Assembly: GCF_004340945.1 (NCBI RefSeq)
Contig: NZ_SLYD01000002.1
Coordinates: 248,001 to 312,000 of the forward strand
Direction: 5' to 3'
Origin: Sphingomonas sp. PP-F2F-A104-K0414
GTDB lineage: Bacteria; Pseudomonadota; Alphaproteobacteria; Sphingomonadales; Sphingomonadaceae
DNA length: 64,000 nt
In this document: positions 45,434 through 55,400 of the stretch, piece after piece
How the letters are laid out: each line of letters starts with the position of its first letter
Position numbering within the stretch: position 1 is the stretch's first letter
Position numbers and translations under genes: made by a program
The notes under the pieces: model-generated
Seen by the model: only the letters and a program-made list of their open reading frames with translations
Told to the model about the DNA's origin: nothing
Database searches by the model: none

Positions 45434-47082
45434 ATCTCAGTGTGTCGACCCGCAAGGTATTTTACAATGTTTTCGGTACGACTGATCTTCCCCGACGTCG
45501 ACTTTATCAGCCAGCCCGGCGCGACTATCGAGATCGTCTTCGGAACCAGGCCCAGCAAATCAAGTAGTTGCCTCTTCACCGCCTGGCGAAGCGCAGAATC
45601 TTCGATTGCCCCGCAATCTTCGACGGCGCCGCCGCGCTCGACTACGACATGGCAGGTTTCACTGCCGATCGCGTCCGCGAACAGCCCGAACGCGACCGCG
45701 CGCCCCGCCTTTACGCCGACGACGTCGTTCAGCACTTGCTCGATCTCGTGCGCATAGAAATTCTTGCCGAGCAGGATGATCCGATCGGTCTTGCGGCCAA
45801 GCACGTACACCTCACCCTCGTGGAGGAATCCGAGATCGCCGGTCCCGAACCAGCCGGCGTTGAAACTCGCCGACGAGTCCTGCCGGTAATAGCCCGTGAA
45901 GACAAAATCGCCACGTACCAGGATTTCGCCGATCGCGTCCGCCCCATCGATCCGGACTTCGATGCCGTCGATCGGCGGCCCAGCGCTGCACAGACTGATG
46001 CGATCGTCTCCGACGACGTCCAGCCGATGGCGTCGCAAGCCATCGGCCGAGACCGAGCATCGGCGTGCCGGTACGCCCGGTCGCGTCTGCGCGACGGCGA
46101 ACACCGTTTCCGCCATCGCGTAACACGCTTGCACCTGCACGGCCGATACGCCCCACTGACCGAATGCTGCAATGAATCGGTCAACGCTGGCCGGCTTGCA
46201 CGGTTCGGAACAATTGATGAAAGCACGGACCCGAGAAAGATCGACCCGCCGGCTGTCGACGGCAGCATTCGCCAGGTGGTCGAACGCAAAATTGGGCAGC
46301 CAGACCAGCGTGCCGTCGTGTTTGGCGACCAGATCGAACAGCGAAAGCGGGTTCGACAACCAATCGAACGGATCGACGATCACCGCGCGCACCCCCGTCA
46401 GCAGCGGCATCAGCAACGTCGTGACTAAACCCATGTCGTGATACAGCGGCAGCCACGAACAGATCACGTCGTCGCTGGTCAGGCCGATCGCCGCGGCATA
46501 GCTCGCGATATGGTGGCTGATGGCGCGAGATGTCAGCGTCACGCCCTTCTTCAGCCCGGTCGTGCCCGAACTATGCTGCAGACAACAGACCGCGTCCGGA
46601 TGCCAGTCCCACGCGATCGGATCGCCGTCGTCGGGCACTGCGTCCACCGTGGTGACGATCGCCAGCAGGTCTGCTGCTAGCGCGTCGGCGAAGGTCGCGG
46701 CGTTGATCGTATCGGCGACCAGAATGCCGCCGCCGATATGCCGGAACAACTGGGTATGGCTGTCCCAGAACCGCGCCGGATCCTGCTTGATCGACGGCAA
46801 CGGCATCATCGCCGGAACGCAGCCGGCCAGGATCGCACCAATGAACGCATAGAGCAGGTCGGGCGACGATCGAAGTGCGATCAGCACCACGGTGCCGGGC
46901 GCCGCGCCGGTGCGGCGATAGAGGTGCGCGTATCGCTGCCCTCCGTCCCACAGCATCGCGTGCGTCACGACCGCGTTGCCGCCGGCGCTCGCGAGGACGA
47001 ATTGCACCGTCGACGGCGCGGCTTTGCAGCGCGCGATGAAACTCGCGAGCAGCCCGGCGGGTTCGCTGGGCCGCCGCGTCAT
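45430..47082 (-). CDS. Acyl-AMP ligase (FAAL-like AMP-binding enzyme)
   Basis: An ANL-superfamily enzyme of 550 residues. The P-loop is SSGTTGLKKG at 171-180; SWLPLYHDMGLV, FGTGDLGFLHEG and VLGRKTDRIILLGKNFYAHEIE are the A4-A8 type motifs; and the final Lys is in KSTSGKISR. Sequence style (WLP-YHDMGL) is that of fatty-acyl-AMP ligases, which load an acyl carrier protein rather than CoA. The adjoining ACP gene, overlapped by four bases, fits. ATG at 47082 overlaps the upstream stop as ATGA; a GTG at 47088 is less likely. The acyl chain cannot be predicted. Confidence 0.88.
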   Translation of the reverse strand: MTRRPSEPAGLLASFIARCKAAPSTVQFVLASAGGNAVVTHAMLWDGGQRYAHLYRRTGAAPGTVVLIALRSSPDLLYAFIGAILAGCVPAMMPLPSIKQDPARFWDSHTQLFRHIGGGILVADTINAATFADALAADLLAIVTTVDAVPDDGDPIAWDWHPDAVCCLQHSSGTTGLKKGVTLTSRAISHHIASYAAAIGLTSDDVICSWLPLYHDMGLVTTLLMPLLTGVRAVIVDPFDWLSNPLSLFDLVAKHDGTLVWLPNFAFDHLANAAVDSRRVDLSRVRAFINCSEPCKPASVDRFIAAFGQWGVSAVQVQACYAMAETVFAVAQTRPGVPARRCSVSADGLRRHRLDVVGDDRISLCSAGPPIDGIEVRIDGADAIGEILVRGDFVFTGYYRQDSSASFNAGWFGTGDLGFLHEGEVYVLGRKTDRIILLGKNFYAHEIEQVLNDVVGVKAGRAVAFGLFADAIGSETCHVVVERGGAVEDCGAIEDSALRQAVKRQLLDLLGLVPKTISIVAPGWLIKSTSGKISRTENIVKYLAGRHTEI

Positions 47083-48242
47083 CCGCACAAGGCCGACAGC
47101 CGCGCGCTGACGGCGATGTCATGCGCCTGCAACGCGGTGCGGAACGTCTTCGCGAGCGCGGCGCGGCGCGTGTCGAACGCTGCCCCCGCGTCGGCGGTCC
47201 AGGCGGTCGCGACGACCTCGCGCAGGTCGGATACCGGATCGTCATCGAAAGATCGCGACGGTATCGCCATCGTCTCGGCCATTTCGCGCGTGCGACTGTC
47301 GACATGCAGGACGACCCCCGGTCGCTCGGCCTGGATGGCGAGCGCCACGCCGTGAAACCGCGGTCCGATCGCATAATCATAGCGCCGCAGAAAGCTCATC
47401 CAGGTCTGGCTGTCGGTAAAGACGAAGGCACGCCGACGCCCCCACTCCACAACCTGCGCACCGTCGAGATCGGGCAGCAACCGCTGTGCGAGCAGCGCGA
47501 AATCGACGCTTTGGGTATCAGCAAGGTCCGACCGGGCCAGCGCGATCATCGTCTCGGGATGCTGGACGATATAGCAACCATCGTGACGATCCGCCGCGAC
47601 GATCAGGCGGTGTTCGGGCGCCATGTCGGCATGGTGATGGTGCCCGGCCGCGATCGCCGGTCGCGTCCCGAGCCCGGCGACGACCCGCGCCGCGATCCGC
47701 CCGCCCAGGTCTCTCGTCGGCGACAGGAACAGCGACGGACAGCCGATGACCGTCGAGGCATAGCCGTTGCGAGCCAGGATCTCGGCCGTATACGCGCCGC
47801 GGACGAGCATGGCGGGTGCCGCGCCGGCGGCGGCCGCGACGACGTCCAGCGCTGCGCGGGTGCCGTCCTTCAACGCGAGAGTCGCGCCAATACCCGGCGC
47901 CTGCGCACCGAGACCAACCAACAGGACGGGCAACCCGAACGCCGCGAGACGTGCCGCCCACCCCGACAGGTCGACATGATCGCCAAGCTGATTGGCACAC
48001 GCCACAACGAGAATATCAGCGTGAGCGCGGACGATTTCGGGGGGCGTACTCCACGTAATCATGTGCGAGGCGGCCAACGACGCGACCAGCCCGTCGACAT
48101 AGGCGACATTACCCGAATTGCCGCCAAGCGCCTCGGTCAGCGTCGCAGCGTCGGCGGTCGGGATACGGCCCGCGTCGCCCAGTTGCCGGATCGACAGGTT
48201 CGGCAAAATCGCGACACGGCGACGGGTCTTCGAGACAGTCAT
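47079..48242 (-). CDS. Polysaccharide pyruvyl transferase family protein (1)
   Basis: A 387-residue protein of the CsaB/WcaK pyruvyl transferase family, which adds ketal-linked pyruvate from PEP to sugars. The family ending is clear: YDYAIGPRFHGVALAIQAER, then VDSRTREMAETMAIP. The N-terminal half is a Rossmann-like GT-B domain (VLLVGLGAQAPGIG; MLVRGAYTAEILARNGY). A pyruvylated glycan carries negative charge. It is coupled to the acyl-AMP ligase by ATGA and separated by about 100 bases from the BNR-4 gene. Confidence 0.88.
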   Translation of the reverse strand: MTVSKTRRRVAILPNLSIRQLGDAGRIPTADAATLTEALGGNSGNVAYVDGLVASLAASHMITWSTPPEIVRAHADILVVACANQLGDHVDLSGWAARLAAFGLPVLLVGLGAQAPGIGATLALKDGTRAALDVVAAAAGAAPAMLVRGAYTAEILARNGYASTVIGCPSLFLSPTRDLGGRIAARVVAGLGTRPAIAAGHHHHADMAPEHRLIVAADRHDGCYIVQHPETMIALARSDLADTQSVDFALLAQRLLPDLDGAQVVEWGRRRAFVFTDSQTWMSFLRRYDYAIGPRFHGVALAIQAERPGVVLHVDSRTREMAETMAIPSRSFDDDPVSDLREVVATAWTADAGAAFDTRRAALAKTFRTALQAHDIAVSARLSALCG

Positions 48243-48344
48243 GGTAATCTTTCACAGCGAAGTCGAAGCCTGCGGTCACGCGTACATGCACACGCGCCGG
48301 CGCCGGATACGCGACATTGGCGCCAGCGGTCTGCCGCCCTAACT

Positions 48345-49886
48345 TTATGGGGTCTTCCCGGCGCTCCACAGCAAGGGCGCGGCGGGTGGGTCGCAGGCGA
48401 CGGGTGCGGTGCTCGAACAGGATCGAGGCTTGTCGCCATGCGCGACCTGGGCAAACCATCTGAGCGTGCCGACCTTCTGGCCATCGACGCCGTTTTCGAG
48501 GACGATCACCTGGCGCGTCGAGACGTCCTCCATCCCTTTGGGAAACGCGGGAGAGGCCACGGCGTTCGGCCTCGCACTGCCGGCGTCTCCTGCATCGGGT
48601 ACCGTCGCGAGCGTCTGCAGGTCGAGCTGCACACGTCGTCGATCCCGACCGGCAAACGCAATGCGGACCCGCGCGGAATTCGGCTGCTGGTCGAGGATCC
48701 ATACCGCCGGCAGATTGGGCAACGCGCCCTTCCCCGCGACGATCGACGGGGTTCGCGACGTCGCGATCTCGCGGATGCGCCACCCGCCCCGGCCCGGACG
48801 TGCCGCCACGATCGCGGGTCCGTTCGCGGCGTCATAGCGGACCTTGCCCTTAGTCGCGGCATAGCGCGGATACAGGATCACGGGCGTACCGTCGGCTGCA
48901 AGCGCGAGGTCGAGTCGGTTGACGAGCCCGGCATCCTCACCGACGTTTTCGACCAAATCCATCGTGTCGGGGCTCAGCGGCGCCGCAATCGAACGGCCGT
49001 TCGCCGTGAACCATGTTTGGAAATTTTTGGTTCGTGCGTAGGATACCGCAAAATTCGACGCGACGTCGGGCGTTCGCCGCCACACGACCGCGACATGGAC
49101 ATAGCCGTCCGCACCGGTCCTGAAAGTGCTCGGATACGCACTGACCGGACCCTTTCGGTCGCGATCAGCAAAGATCGACCCGATCCGCTGCCATCGCCCG
49201 TCCTGCCACCTGTTGAGCAACCAGCTGCCGTTTCCCGAGCCGCCGGTGCGGTACATGAAGACGAGGTTGCCGTTGCCGTCATGCAGGAACCGCGGATAGG
49301 TCGCGCGCAGTTCGTCGCGGCCGATCATCGATGCCGGGCGGATGCTGCCGACATCGCCCACGGTGCCGCGCGCGTAGAACAACGGCGACGCATGCATGTT
49401 GCCCACGACGTGCACCGTATCGTCGGGAGCGATCGCGACCGCGAGGCTGTTGTGCGCATCCCACCCGGAGAACCGGGGCGGCAGGCGTATCGAACAGGAT
49501 ACGCGCCGCAAGGGATCGAAGCGCGAGACGGTGACCCAGCGGTCGGCGTCGAAATAGGCCGCGAAGATCTGCCCACGCGCAGTGGCTGCCGCGCCGATCG
49601 CGGTCCCTACCCCGGTCCATACTCGGTCGAGCTCGATCGCCCCGCCACCGCGCAGCGCGGCGGCACCGAGCTGCGAACAGCGCGGTATGCCCCCTGCGGG
49701 TTGCGCAGCGACGTCGGGTGCCTGGCACCCCGCCAGCACGACGATCGCGGACCATAGGCCAAGGCCTATACGGCCACGCCCGATCGCGGATGATCGTGCC
49801 GGGCATCCGAGCCACGCCGCTGCGAAGCAGTTCACCCGACGGCTCCGTCGTGGACGCGCACCGGGGCCCGTCTCAAGCAAAGACAT
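48345..49886 (-). CDS. BNR-4 repeat lipoprotein, possible polysaccharide lyase
   Basis: A 513-residue exported protein. After a basic N-terminal stretch, a hydrophobic segment with lipobox VVLAGC predicts lipidation at about Cys54. The body is a beta-propeller of the BNR-4 type, with GWDAHNSLAVAIAPDDTVHV and NMHASPLFYAR matching families that include ulvan and related polysaccharide lyases. It may trim, release or edit the glycan made by this locus. ATG at 49886 overlaps the upstream gene by 14 bases; the long N-region suggests that a later start is possible. Catalytic residues are not assigned. Confidence 0.75.
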   Translation of the reverse strand: MSLLETGPGARPRRSRRVNCFAAAWLGCPARSSAIGRGRIGLGLWSAIVVLAGCQAPDVAAQPAGGIPRCSQLGAAALRGGGAIELDRVWTGVGTAIGAAATARGQIFAAYFDADRWVTVSRFDPLRRVSCSIRLPPRFSGWDAHNSLAVAIAPDDTVHVVGNMHASPLFYARGTVGDVGSIRPASMIGRDELRATYPRFLHDGNGNLVFMYRTGGSGNGSWLLNRWQDGRWQRIGSIFADRDRKGPVSAYPSTFRTGADGYVHVAVVWRRTPDVASNFAVSYARTKNFQTWFTANGRSIAAPLSPDTMDLVENVGEDAGLVNRLDLALAADGTPVILYPRYAATKGKVRYDAANGPAIVAARPGRGGWRIREIATSRTPSIVAGKGALPNLPAVWILDQQPNSARVRIAFAGRDRRRVQLDLQTLATVPDAGDAGSARPNAVASPAFPKGMEDVSTRQVIVLENGVDGQKVGTLRWFAQVAHGDKPRSCSSTAPVACDPPAAPLLWSAGKTP

Positions 49887-50778
49887 AGTCCGCCATCATC
49901 TCCCCGTTGAAACTCACATTGGGGAAATCCTTCTGCATGCTGTGCGTGTAGATGCTCGACACCTTGCCGTAGCTGTTGTCGTGCAGTTGCGTCGTCGTTC
50001 CCGACAGCGCGGACGCCACGCCGACATGCAGCCGGTTGGTGGTGATCTCGGACGCGAGACGGGTGAATTCGAGCAGCATCCACGCTCCTCGATTGGCTTC
50101 GCGCGGTTTCACCCCGATCTGGAACACGATCGAGATATCGAAATTGGGCGCGCGGGGGATAAACGTCTTCTCGACGCCGTGCCGCATGCACGACATCTTC
50201 TTGCCGTCGATCGCCTCGGGCGTGAGCTTCGCGCGTTCGAGCAGCATCTCGCGGAACAGGTCATGAATCTCCGCGTCGCTCTCCATGTCGTCGTAAAGCT
50301 TGTCGGTATCGAGGAACAGCGCCAGATCATGCGACAATTCCGCCTCGATCGACGGTGCATGCGCAAGGACGTGCTGGTGGGTCGGCAGTTCACGGCAATA
50401 GATCGTCGTTGCGGGCGCCAGCGACTGCAACAGATCCTCGTTCCCACGGACCGAGTGCGGCAGCACGATGATGCGGTTATTGCCTGGCTGAAGCGCGCGG
50501 ATCAGCGCCGACATGCCGTGGTAGAGCGGGACCAGGTTGCCCCCGCCCGCCAACAGGACCGTTTCGTTCCGCAAGGCCTTGGCCTCGGCGACCGACGACA
50601 GGATCTCGACGTCGATATTATAATGGTCGAACAGCTGATAGGTCGCCGCAGCGATCAGCGAGTCCCCGGCGTTACCCGGATTCATAAAATACTTGATCGT
50701 CTTGTTACGGTGTCGGCGAAATAAATCCGCAAGATGACCGTTTTTTCGTTCGAAATCTCTGGCGCATGAATCGTCCAC
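49873..50778 (-). CDS. Polysaccharide pyruvyl transferase family protein (2), ExoV-like
   Basis: A second pyruvyl transferase-like protein, 301 residues. It has FMNPGNAGDSLIAAATYQLF, the glycine loop LLAGGGNLVPLYHGM, IIVLPHSVRGNE and near the end TTNRLHVGVASALSG, the pattern of ExoV-like ketal pyruvyltransferases. The start is uncertain: GTG at 50778 has GGAG six bases upstream, while TTG at 50790 would add four residues. It differs strongly from the other pyruvyl transferase of the island, suggesting a different acceptor sugar. Confidence 0.82.
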   Translation of the reverse strand: MDDSCARDFERKNGHLADLFRRHRNKTIKYFMNPGNAGDSLIAAATYQLFDHYNIDVEILSSVAEAKALRNETVLLAGGGNLVPLYHGMSALIRALQPGNNRIIVLPHSVRGNEDLLQSLAPATTIYCRELPTHQHVLAHAPSIEAELSHDLALFLDTDKLYDDMESDAEIHDLFREMLLERAKLTPEAIDGKKMSCMRHGVEKTFIPRAPNFDISIVFQIGVKPREANRGAWMLLEFTRLASEITTNRLHVGVASALSGTTTQLHDNSYGKVSSIYTHSMQKDFPNVSFNGEMMADYVFA

Positions 50779-50799
50779 GGTGAACTCCAATATTCTTGA

Positions 50800-51786
50800 T
50801 CAGGATGGGACGGGGCTGTTGGCGACGAGCTGCCATTTCGCGACCATATCCTTGGGCATGTCCGGCCTGGATTTGGTGCCCATCCAGACGTCGGCGACGC
50901 TGCCGACATCGATGGCGATCCCGCCGCGACGCTTGATCGCCGTACAATAGGCCTTTGACAGGATGCCTGCCGCGACGATGTATACCGCGCCCTCGAACGG
51001 CGGCCGGAGCTGTTCCAGGATGTCCGGATAAGCGTCGGGATAATGCCGGATATCCTTGTGAACCTTGGCGATCGACGCCTGCATCGGCACCAGGATCGTC
51101 TCCGTCCGCGCCACTTCGGCCTTCTCGCGAAACACCCGCTCGAGGTCCGGGTAACAAGTGACGAAGCCCAGATACGGCTGTTTATGCAGGATATTGAAAT
51201 AATGCGGCAGCAACGACCGGCTGAACCAGGTGCTTGCCCAGATCTTCTCCGACAGCTTGGCGAGATCGGTGGCATCCGCCAGATAATTATACACGCCGCG
51301 CATGCCGCACATGCCGCGGACGTCGAGATCCGGGAGGTCCGTAGAAAAGCTCTTGTCGATCGTCCCGCGCTCGGGACCACCGATGAGATCGGCTTCCGCG
51401 ATCCCCTCCATGACCGTGTCGAGGAAGAACTGCTTATGCTCGACCATCAAGGTATTCGAGCCGAAGTAGATCCGCGATATCTTGGTAAGATTATACGTGG
51501 TCAAATGCGGGTAGATATCGAGCCCCGAGAACAACACGTTCCCATCGGCGTCGCCGAGCCGGATCAGCGACGCGGGCCTCTTCGCGGCGATCGCCTTGCG
51601 TAGGAAAGCGGCGATCGGACCGCCCGCGCTATTGCCGACATAGCTCGCCGCCGCGCTGCCGACGACGTCGTCATACTGGCGCAGACACCGATCGCGATCG
51701 AACGCGGTTGCATACTGCATATACTCGTCGGCCGCGTCCTGGCCCGGTGGCCACCACGTATTGCCGGCTAGGTTATAGGAATTCAT
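50800..51786 (-). CDS. GT-D fold glycosyltransferase-like protein
   Basis: A 328-residue protein. The segment RPASLIRLGDADGNVLFSG (from about 70) resembles the GT-D (DUF1792-like) signature in which Arg and an acidic pair bind the nucleotide sugar; the common GDGE is GDADGN here, so one acidic residue is shifted. The middle contains LIGGPERGTIDKSFSTDLPD and a C-terminal Rossmann-like AVYIVAAGILSKAYCTAIKRRGG. ATG at 51786 was taken; a longer frame upstream has no family support. Acceptor and donor are unknown. Confidence 0.7.
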   Translation of the reverse strand: MNSYNLAGNTWWPPGQDAADEYMQYATAFDRDRCLRQYDDVVGSAAASYVGNSAGGPIAAFLRKAIAAKRPASLIRLGDADGNVLFSGLDIYPHLTTYNLTKISRIYFGSNTLMVEHKQFFLDTVMEGIAEADLIGGPERGTIDKSFSTDLPDLDVRGMCGMRGVYNYLADATDLAKLSEKIWASTWFSRSLLPHYFNILHKQPYLGFVTCYPDLERVFREKAEVARTETILVPMQASIAKVHKDIRHYPDAYPDILEQLRPPFEGAVYIVAAGILSKAYCTAIKRRGGIAIDVGSVADVWMGTKSRPDMPKDMVAKWQLVANSPVPS

Positions 51787-51824
51787 CGTAGGGGCCGTCC
51801 TTTTGTACTGCGCCGAAACATCGT

Positions 51825-52475
51825 TCAGTCCAGGATTCTTGCATCGATTTCCGCACTGAATGCCCTGCGCATCCAGAACGGACTCTTCGACAACAGGTAC
51901 AGCCAGTCCGCATCGCCGGTGACCGGGTCCGCTTCCTCGATCCGCAGGACGATCGCGTCCGGAACGAGCTGTGCGAACTCCGCTTCGAAATCGCGCCCCA
52001 GGACGCGGTAAGCGCCGCCGCGCGCGGCATCGGCCCTGCCCCAATCCTCGGTCTTTTCGCGCGTCGTCGGGTTCGGATAGGATAACAGCATCAAGCCGTC
52101 GGCGGTCATCACGCGGACCAAGTCGGCCAGCGTCTTGCGGTGCGCGGGGACACGGTGGAGCACATTCGCCGCAACGATGAGCCCGAGGCTGTTGCTCTGG
52201 CGCGCGGGCAGCCCTGCATCGGCATGCTCGATCCCGAACAGCTCGACGGATTTGAACCAGGGCTTGGGAATGCCGCTCGGCTCGCCCCACAGCAGCAGCG
52301 GAAGATGCGTGAACGTCTCGCGCAGCTGCAATTTATCGATGACCGCGCGGGCGATACGGTGCCGTTCGAGCGACCGGCACGTGCCGCATTGCGGCGGTTT
52401 GCGCGACCGGCTCAGCCGGTTGTTCTGCGCCGGGACGAACGTCGTCCCGTTGCAGATATTGCAGCTCACGGTCAT
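51825..52475 (-). CDS. Zinc-ribbon SAM-dependent methyltransferase-like protein
   Basis: A 216-residue protein that starts with a zinc knuckle (Cys5, Cys8 ... Cys30, Cys33; CNIC and CGTC) followed by a class I methyltransferase-like fold: VELFGIEHADAGLP, LGLIVAANVLHRVPAHRKT (motif II) and VMTADGLMLLSYPNP (motif III). The motif I glycine loop is weak (LLLWGEPSG), so SAM binding is not certain. It could methylate a sugar of the glycan. It lies 13 bases after the large glycosyltransferase and 38 before the GT-D gene. Confidence 0.7.
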   Translation of the reverse strand: MTVSCNICNGTTFVPAQNNRLSRSRKPPQCGTCRSLERHRIARAVIDKLQLRETFTHLPLLLWGEPSGIPKPWFKSVELFGIEHADAGLPARQSNSLGLIVAANVLHRVPAHRKTLADLVRVMTADGLMLLSYPNPTTREKTEDWGRADAARGGAYRVLGRDFEAEFAQLVPDAIVLRIEEADPVTGDADWLYLLSKSPFWMRRAFSAEIDARILD

Positions 52476-52488
52476 GATCGATCCCCCG

Positions 52489-55400
52489 TCACGTCGGCCG
52501 CTGTGCCAGGCCCAGGACATCGAGGACGTCGTCGACCCGCGACGTCCAGGACACCGAACTCAATACCTTCTTGCGCTGCACCGTCGTCGGCGCCTTTTGC
52601 TTGCCGGCCACCACGCGCGTGATCGCGGCGAGGAACGAGTCGTGATCCGCGGCGATCGTCGCATAGGGGCCGATGTCGCCGATATTGGCGACGTCGGTCG
52701 TCACGATCGGGACGTTCAGCGCGAAATAGACGTAGAGCTTCAGCGGGTTCATGCTCTCGCTGAGTTCGTTGCGCAGGTGCGGCACCATCGCGACGTCGAA
52801 CGCGCGGATATACCGCGTCGCATCCTCATAGGGTTTCACCCCGAGGATATGGATGTTCGGACGCGCGCCGAGTGCGAGCACGTCGGGCCGATCATGCGCC
52901 GACCCGATCAGCACCACGCTGCCGCCGGGGAATGCGTCGGCGACCTTGCCGATCAGCTCCAGATCGACCCGGTCGCGCAGATTGCCGACATAGCCGAGGA
53001 TCGGCCGGGGCAGATGCGCGAGATCCTCCGGCACCGCCCAGCTATGCGACAGATCGAACATTTCCGCGCCGTTCGGGATGACGCGGATATCCTCGCGGAT
53101 CGCCGCGAACCCTTCGCGTACCGGTTCGCAATTGGCGAGGACGAGATCGGCATCGCGCAGGATCTCGTCATACGCAGCATGGACACGCGTCCGATGCGGT
53201 TCGCGGCTGGGGAATCGGCGCTGGTCGTCGATCACGTCGGCGACGATACAGCCCGGCTTCACCACCGATTTGACCATCGTGTAATCGAATACGACCGGGC
53301 ACACCCACAACACCGGCGAGTCGCCGATATTGGCCGCGCGCAGCTCCGATCGGATGAAATCCTCATACCCATCGCGCGGCGGCAAGTCGGTGCCGAGATA
53401 GCGTTGCGGCGCCGTCTCGGCGCGAAACAGGAACGTCCGTCGCAACAGGTTCGTCGTATCCGCCTGACGCAGCACGCGCCGGATGGTGTTGACGTACACC
53501 AGGTTTCCCTGGTGCGCGGTCGCCTCCGCGCCGTGCTTGGCCTGTTTGTCGAGATCGGTCGCGCTGATCGGCGAATCGAAATGGAGTACCTGGTTCACCG
53601 CGCCCGATTTGAGCAGATACCGCGCCATCATATCCGACCGGCGACCATAGATATCCGAGTCGTTCTGCTTCCACAGGAAGACGACATCGGGTTTGCGATT
53701 CTGCCAGATCGCCGGGCCGGCCCACCCCTTGGCAAAGCGCGGCAGCGGCTCGCCCGACACCCGCTCGACCGCCGCGAACAGCGCGTCGAACGCCGGTATC
53801 ACCGGCCTGGATACCGTCCGTGCAGCCTCGAACGCCAAGTCCAGCCTCGCCGAATTCACACTATAGCTGAGTTCGGTCAGATAATGATCGCGGACGCGCT
53901 GCTTGGTCGCCGGCGCAATGCCCTGCGCGCTGATCTTGCGCAGTTCGTCCTTGAGTTGCGCGGCATCGTGGACCGCGATGATCGCCCCCGCCGCAATCAG
54001 ATCGCGCAGCGGCGGCACCGGCGTCGCGTATACCGGCACGCCGAGCGCCATCGCATCGGTCAGCTTGGCGGGAATCTGGTAGCCCGATATCGCCGATGTC
54101 GGATCCTGCAACAGGAACACCGCATCGGCAATCGACACCAGTTCCGCGAGCCGGGCCCAAGGCTGATCGCCGTGCAGCCCGATCCGCGCCTTCTTGTATT
54201 TCGCGAACCGGCTCGACGTGCGCTTGTCGGTGACCGTTCCGATCACGCACAGCGCAAGCGTATCGTCGGCGAGCTCTTCGAGTGCGTCGGCGATCTCGAA
54301 CACGCCCTTGTGCGGTCGCGGCGTCCCGAGGAACAGGATCACCCGATCCGCGTCGGTGTAGCCGAATTCGGCACGGACCTTCTGCCGATCGTACAAGGCG
54401 GGATCGAACACGCGTTCGTCGCGGCCATGGCGGACGACGATACCGCCGAACCGCTCCTGCAAGGCGTAGTTGGAGACGGTCACGCCATCGCATTCGGCGA
54501 TCAGCCCTTCGGCAAATCGCGTGAAGATCTCGCCATAAGGCTTGTCGAGGATCCGCGGGTCTTCGGTGATCGCGGCGATCAGATCGTCGAGGCTGGCGGG
54601 GTCGCGATTGGGGAAGAAACCGAGTTCGTGATCGTCGACGTCGACGATCATCGGGCACGCATTGGCCTGCTTGATCATCGCGCCGATGAACAGGCTCGAG
54701 AAGCGCGCCTTGCCGACATGGACGACATCGCATTTGACCCGCGCGGCGATCGCGCGCGCACCGGCGACGAACTCGGCGAAGCTGCCCGCGGGATAGGCGT
54801 GCATCGTCATCGTCGCGGCGGCGATCGGCGGCCAGATCGTCGCGCCATACATCGGGAACATCGGCCCGACGAGTTCGACGACGCTGTTGCGCGATGCCAT
54901 GTCCGCCAGCAGGAACGCCCGCCCGACCGGGTTGTGCGCCATATCCCACGACACGACCGCGACGCGGCGCGTGGCGGCGACCGCGGTTGCGATCTTGCCG
55001 GGATCACCGCCGACCACCGGTGAGTGCTCCGGCACCGTATCCGACGCGTCGACCACGAGTGCCGATTTCGCCTCGATCGCCGACTTCGCTGCCGTTCCCG
55101 TTCCCGTTCCTGTTCCCGTCGCCCGCGCGCCGGCCAGCGTCATGCGCTTGGTCCCCGCACCCAGCCGCTCGCCGGTCGACGCGCGCAGGCTGACTTGGTG
55201 ATCGGCGCCATCGAGCAGCAACGTCGGCAGGGGTACGGCAAAACCATGCGTGGCGACCTTGGCGACGTCCTCGGCCAGCGCATCGACAGACGCGTCCGGT
55301 ATCGCCGAACCGACCAATCGGCCATCGACGAACAGCAGGACTTCGGCATCGACCTCGGGCAATTCGGCCCAGCCGACCAGACGGTCGCCGCGCAACCCGA

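Noticed and set aside
47121..49757. 878-codon plus-strand frame across the pyruvyl transferase and BNR-4 genes
   Set aside because: Shadow of the real minus-strand genes; arginine-rich composition and no recognisable domain.
52135..55023. 962-codon plus-strand frame opposite the large glycosyltransferase
   Set aside because: Same reason: antisense to a gene with clear glycosyltransferase motifs, with the biased composition of a frame shadow.
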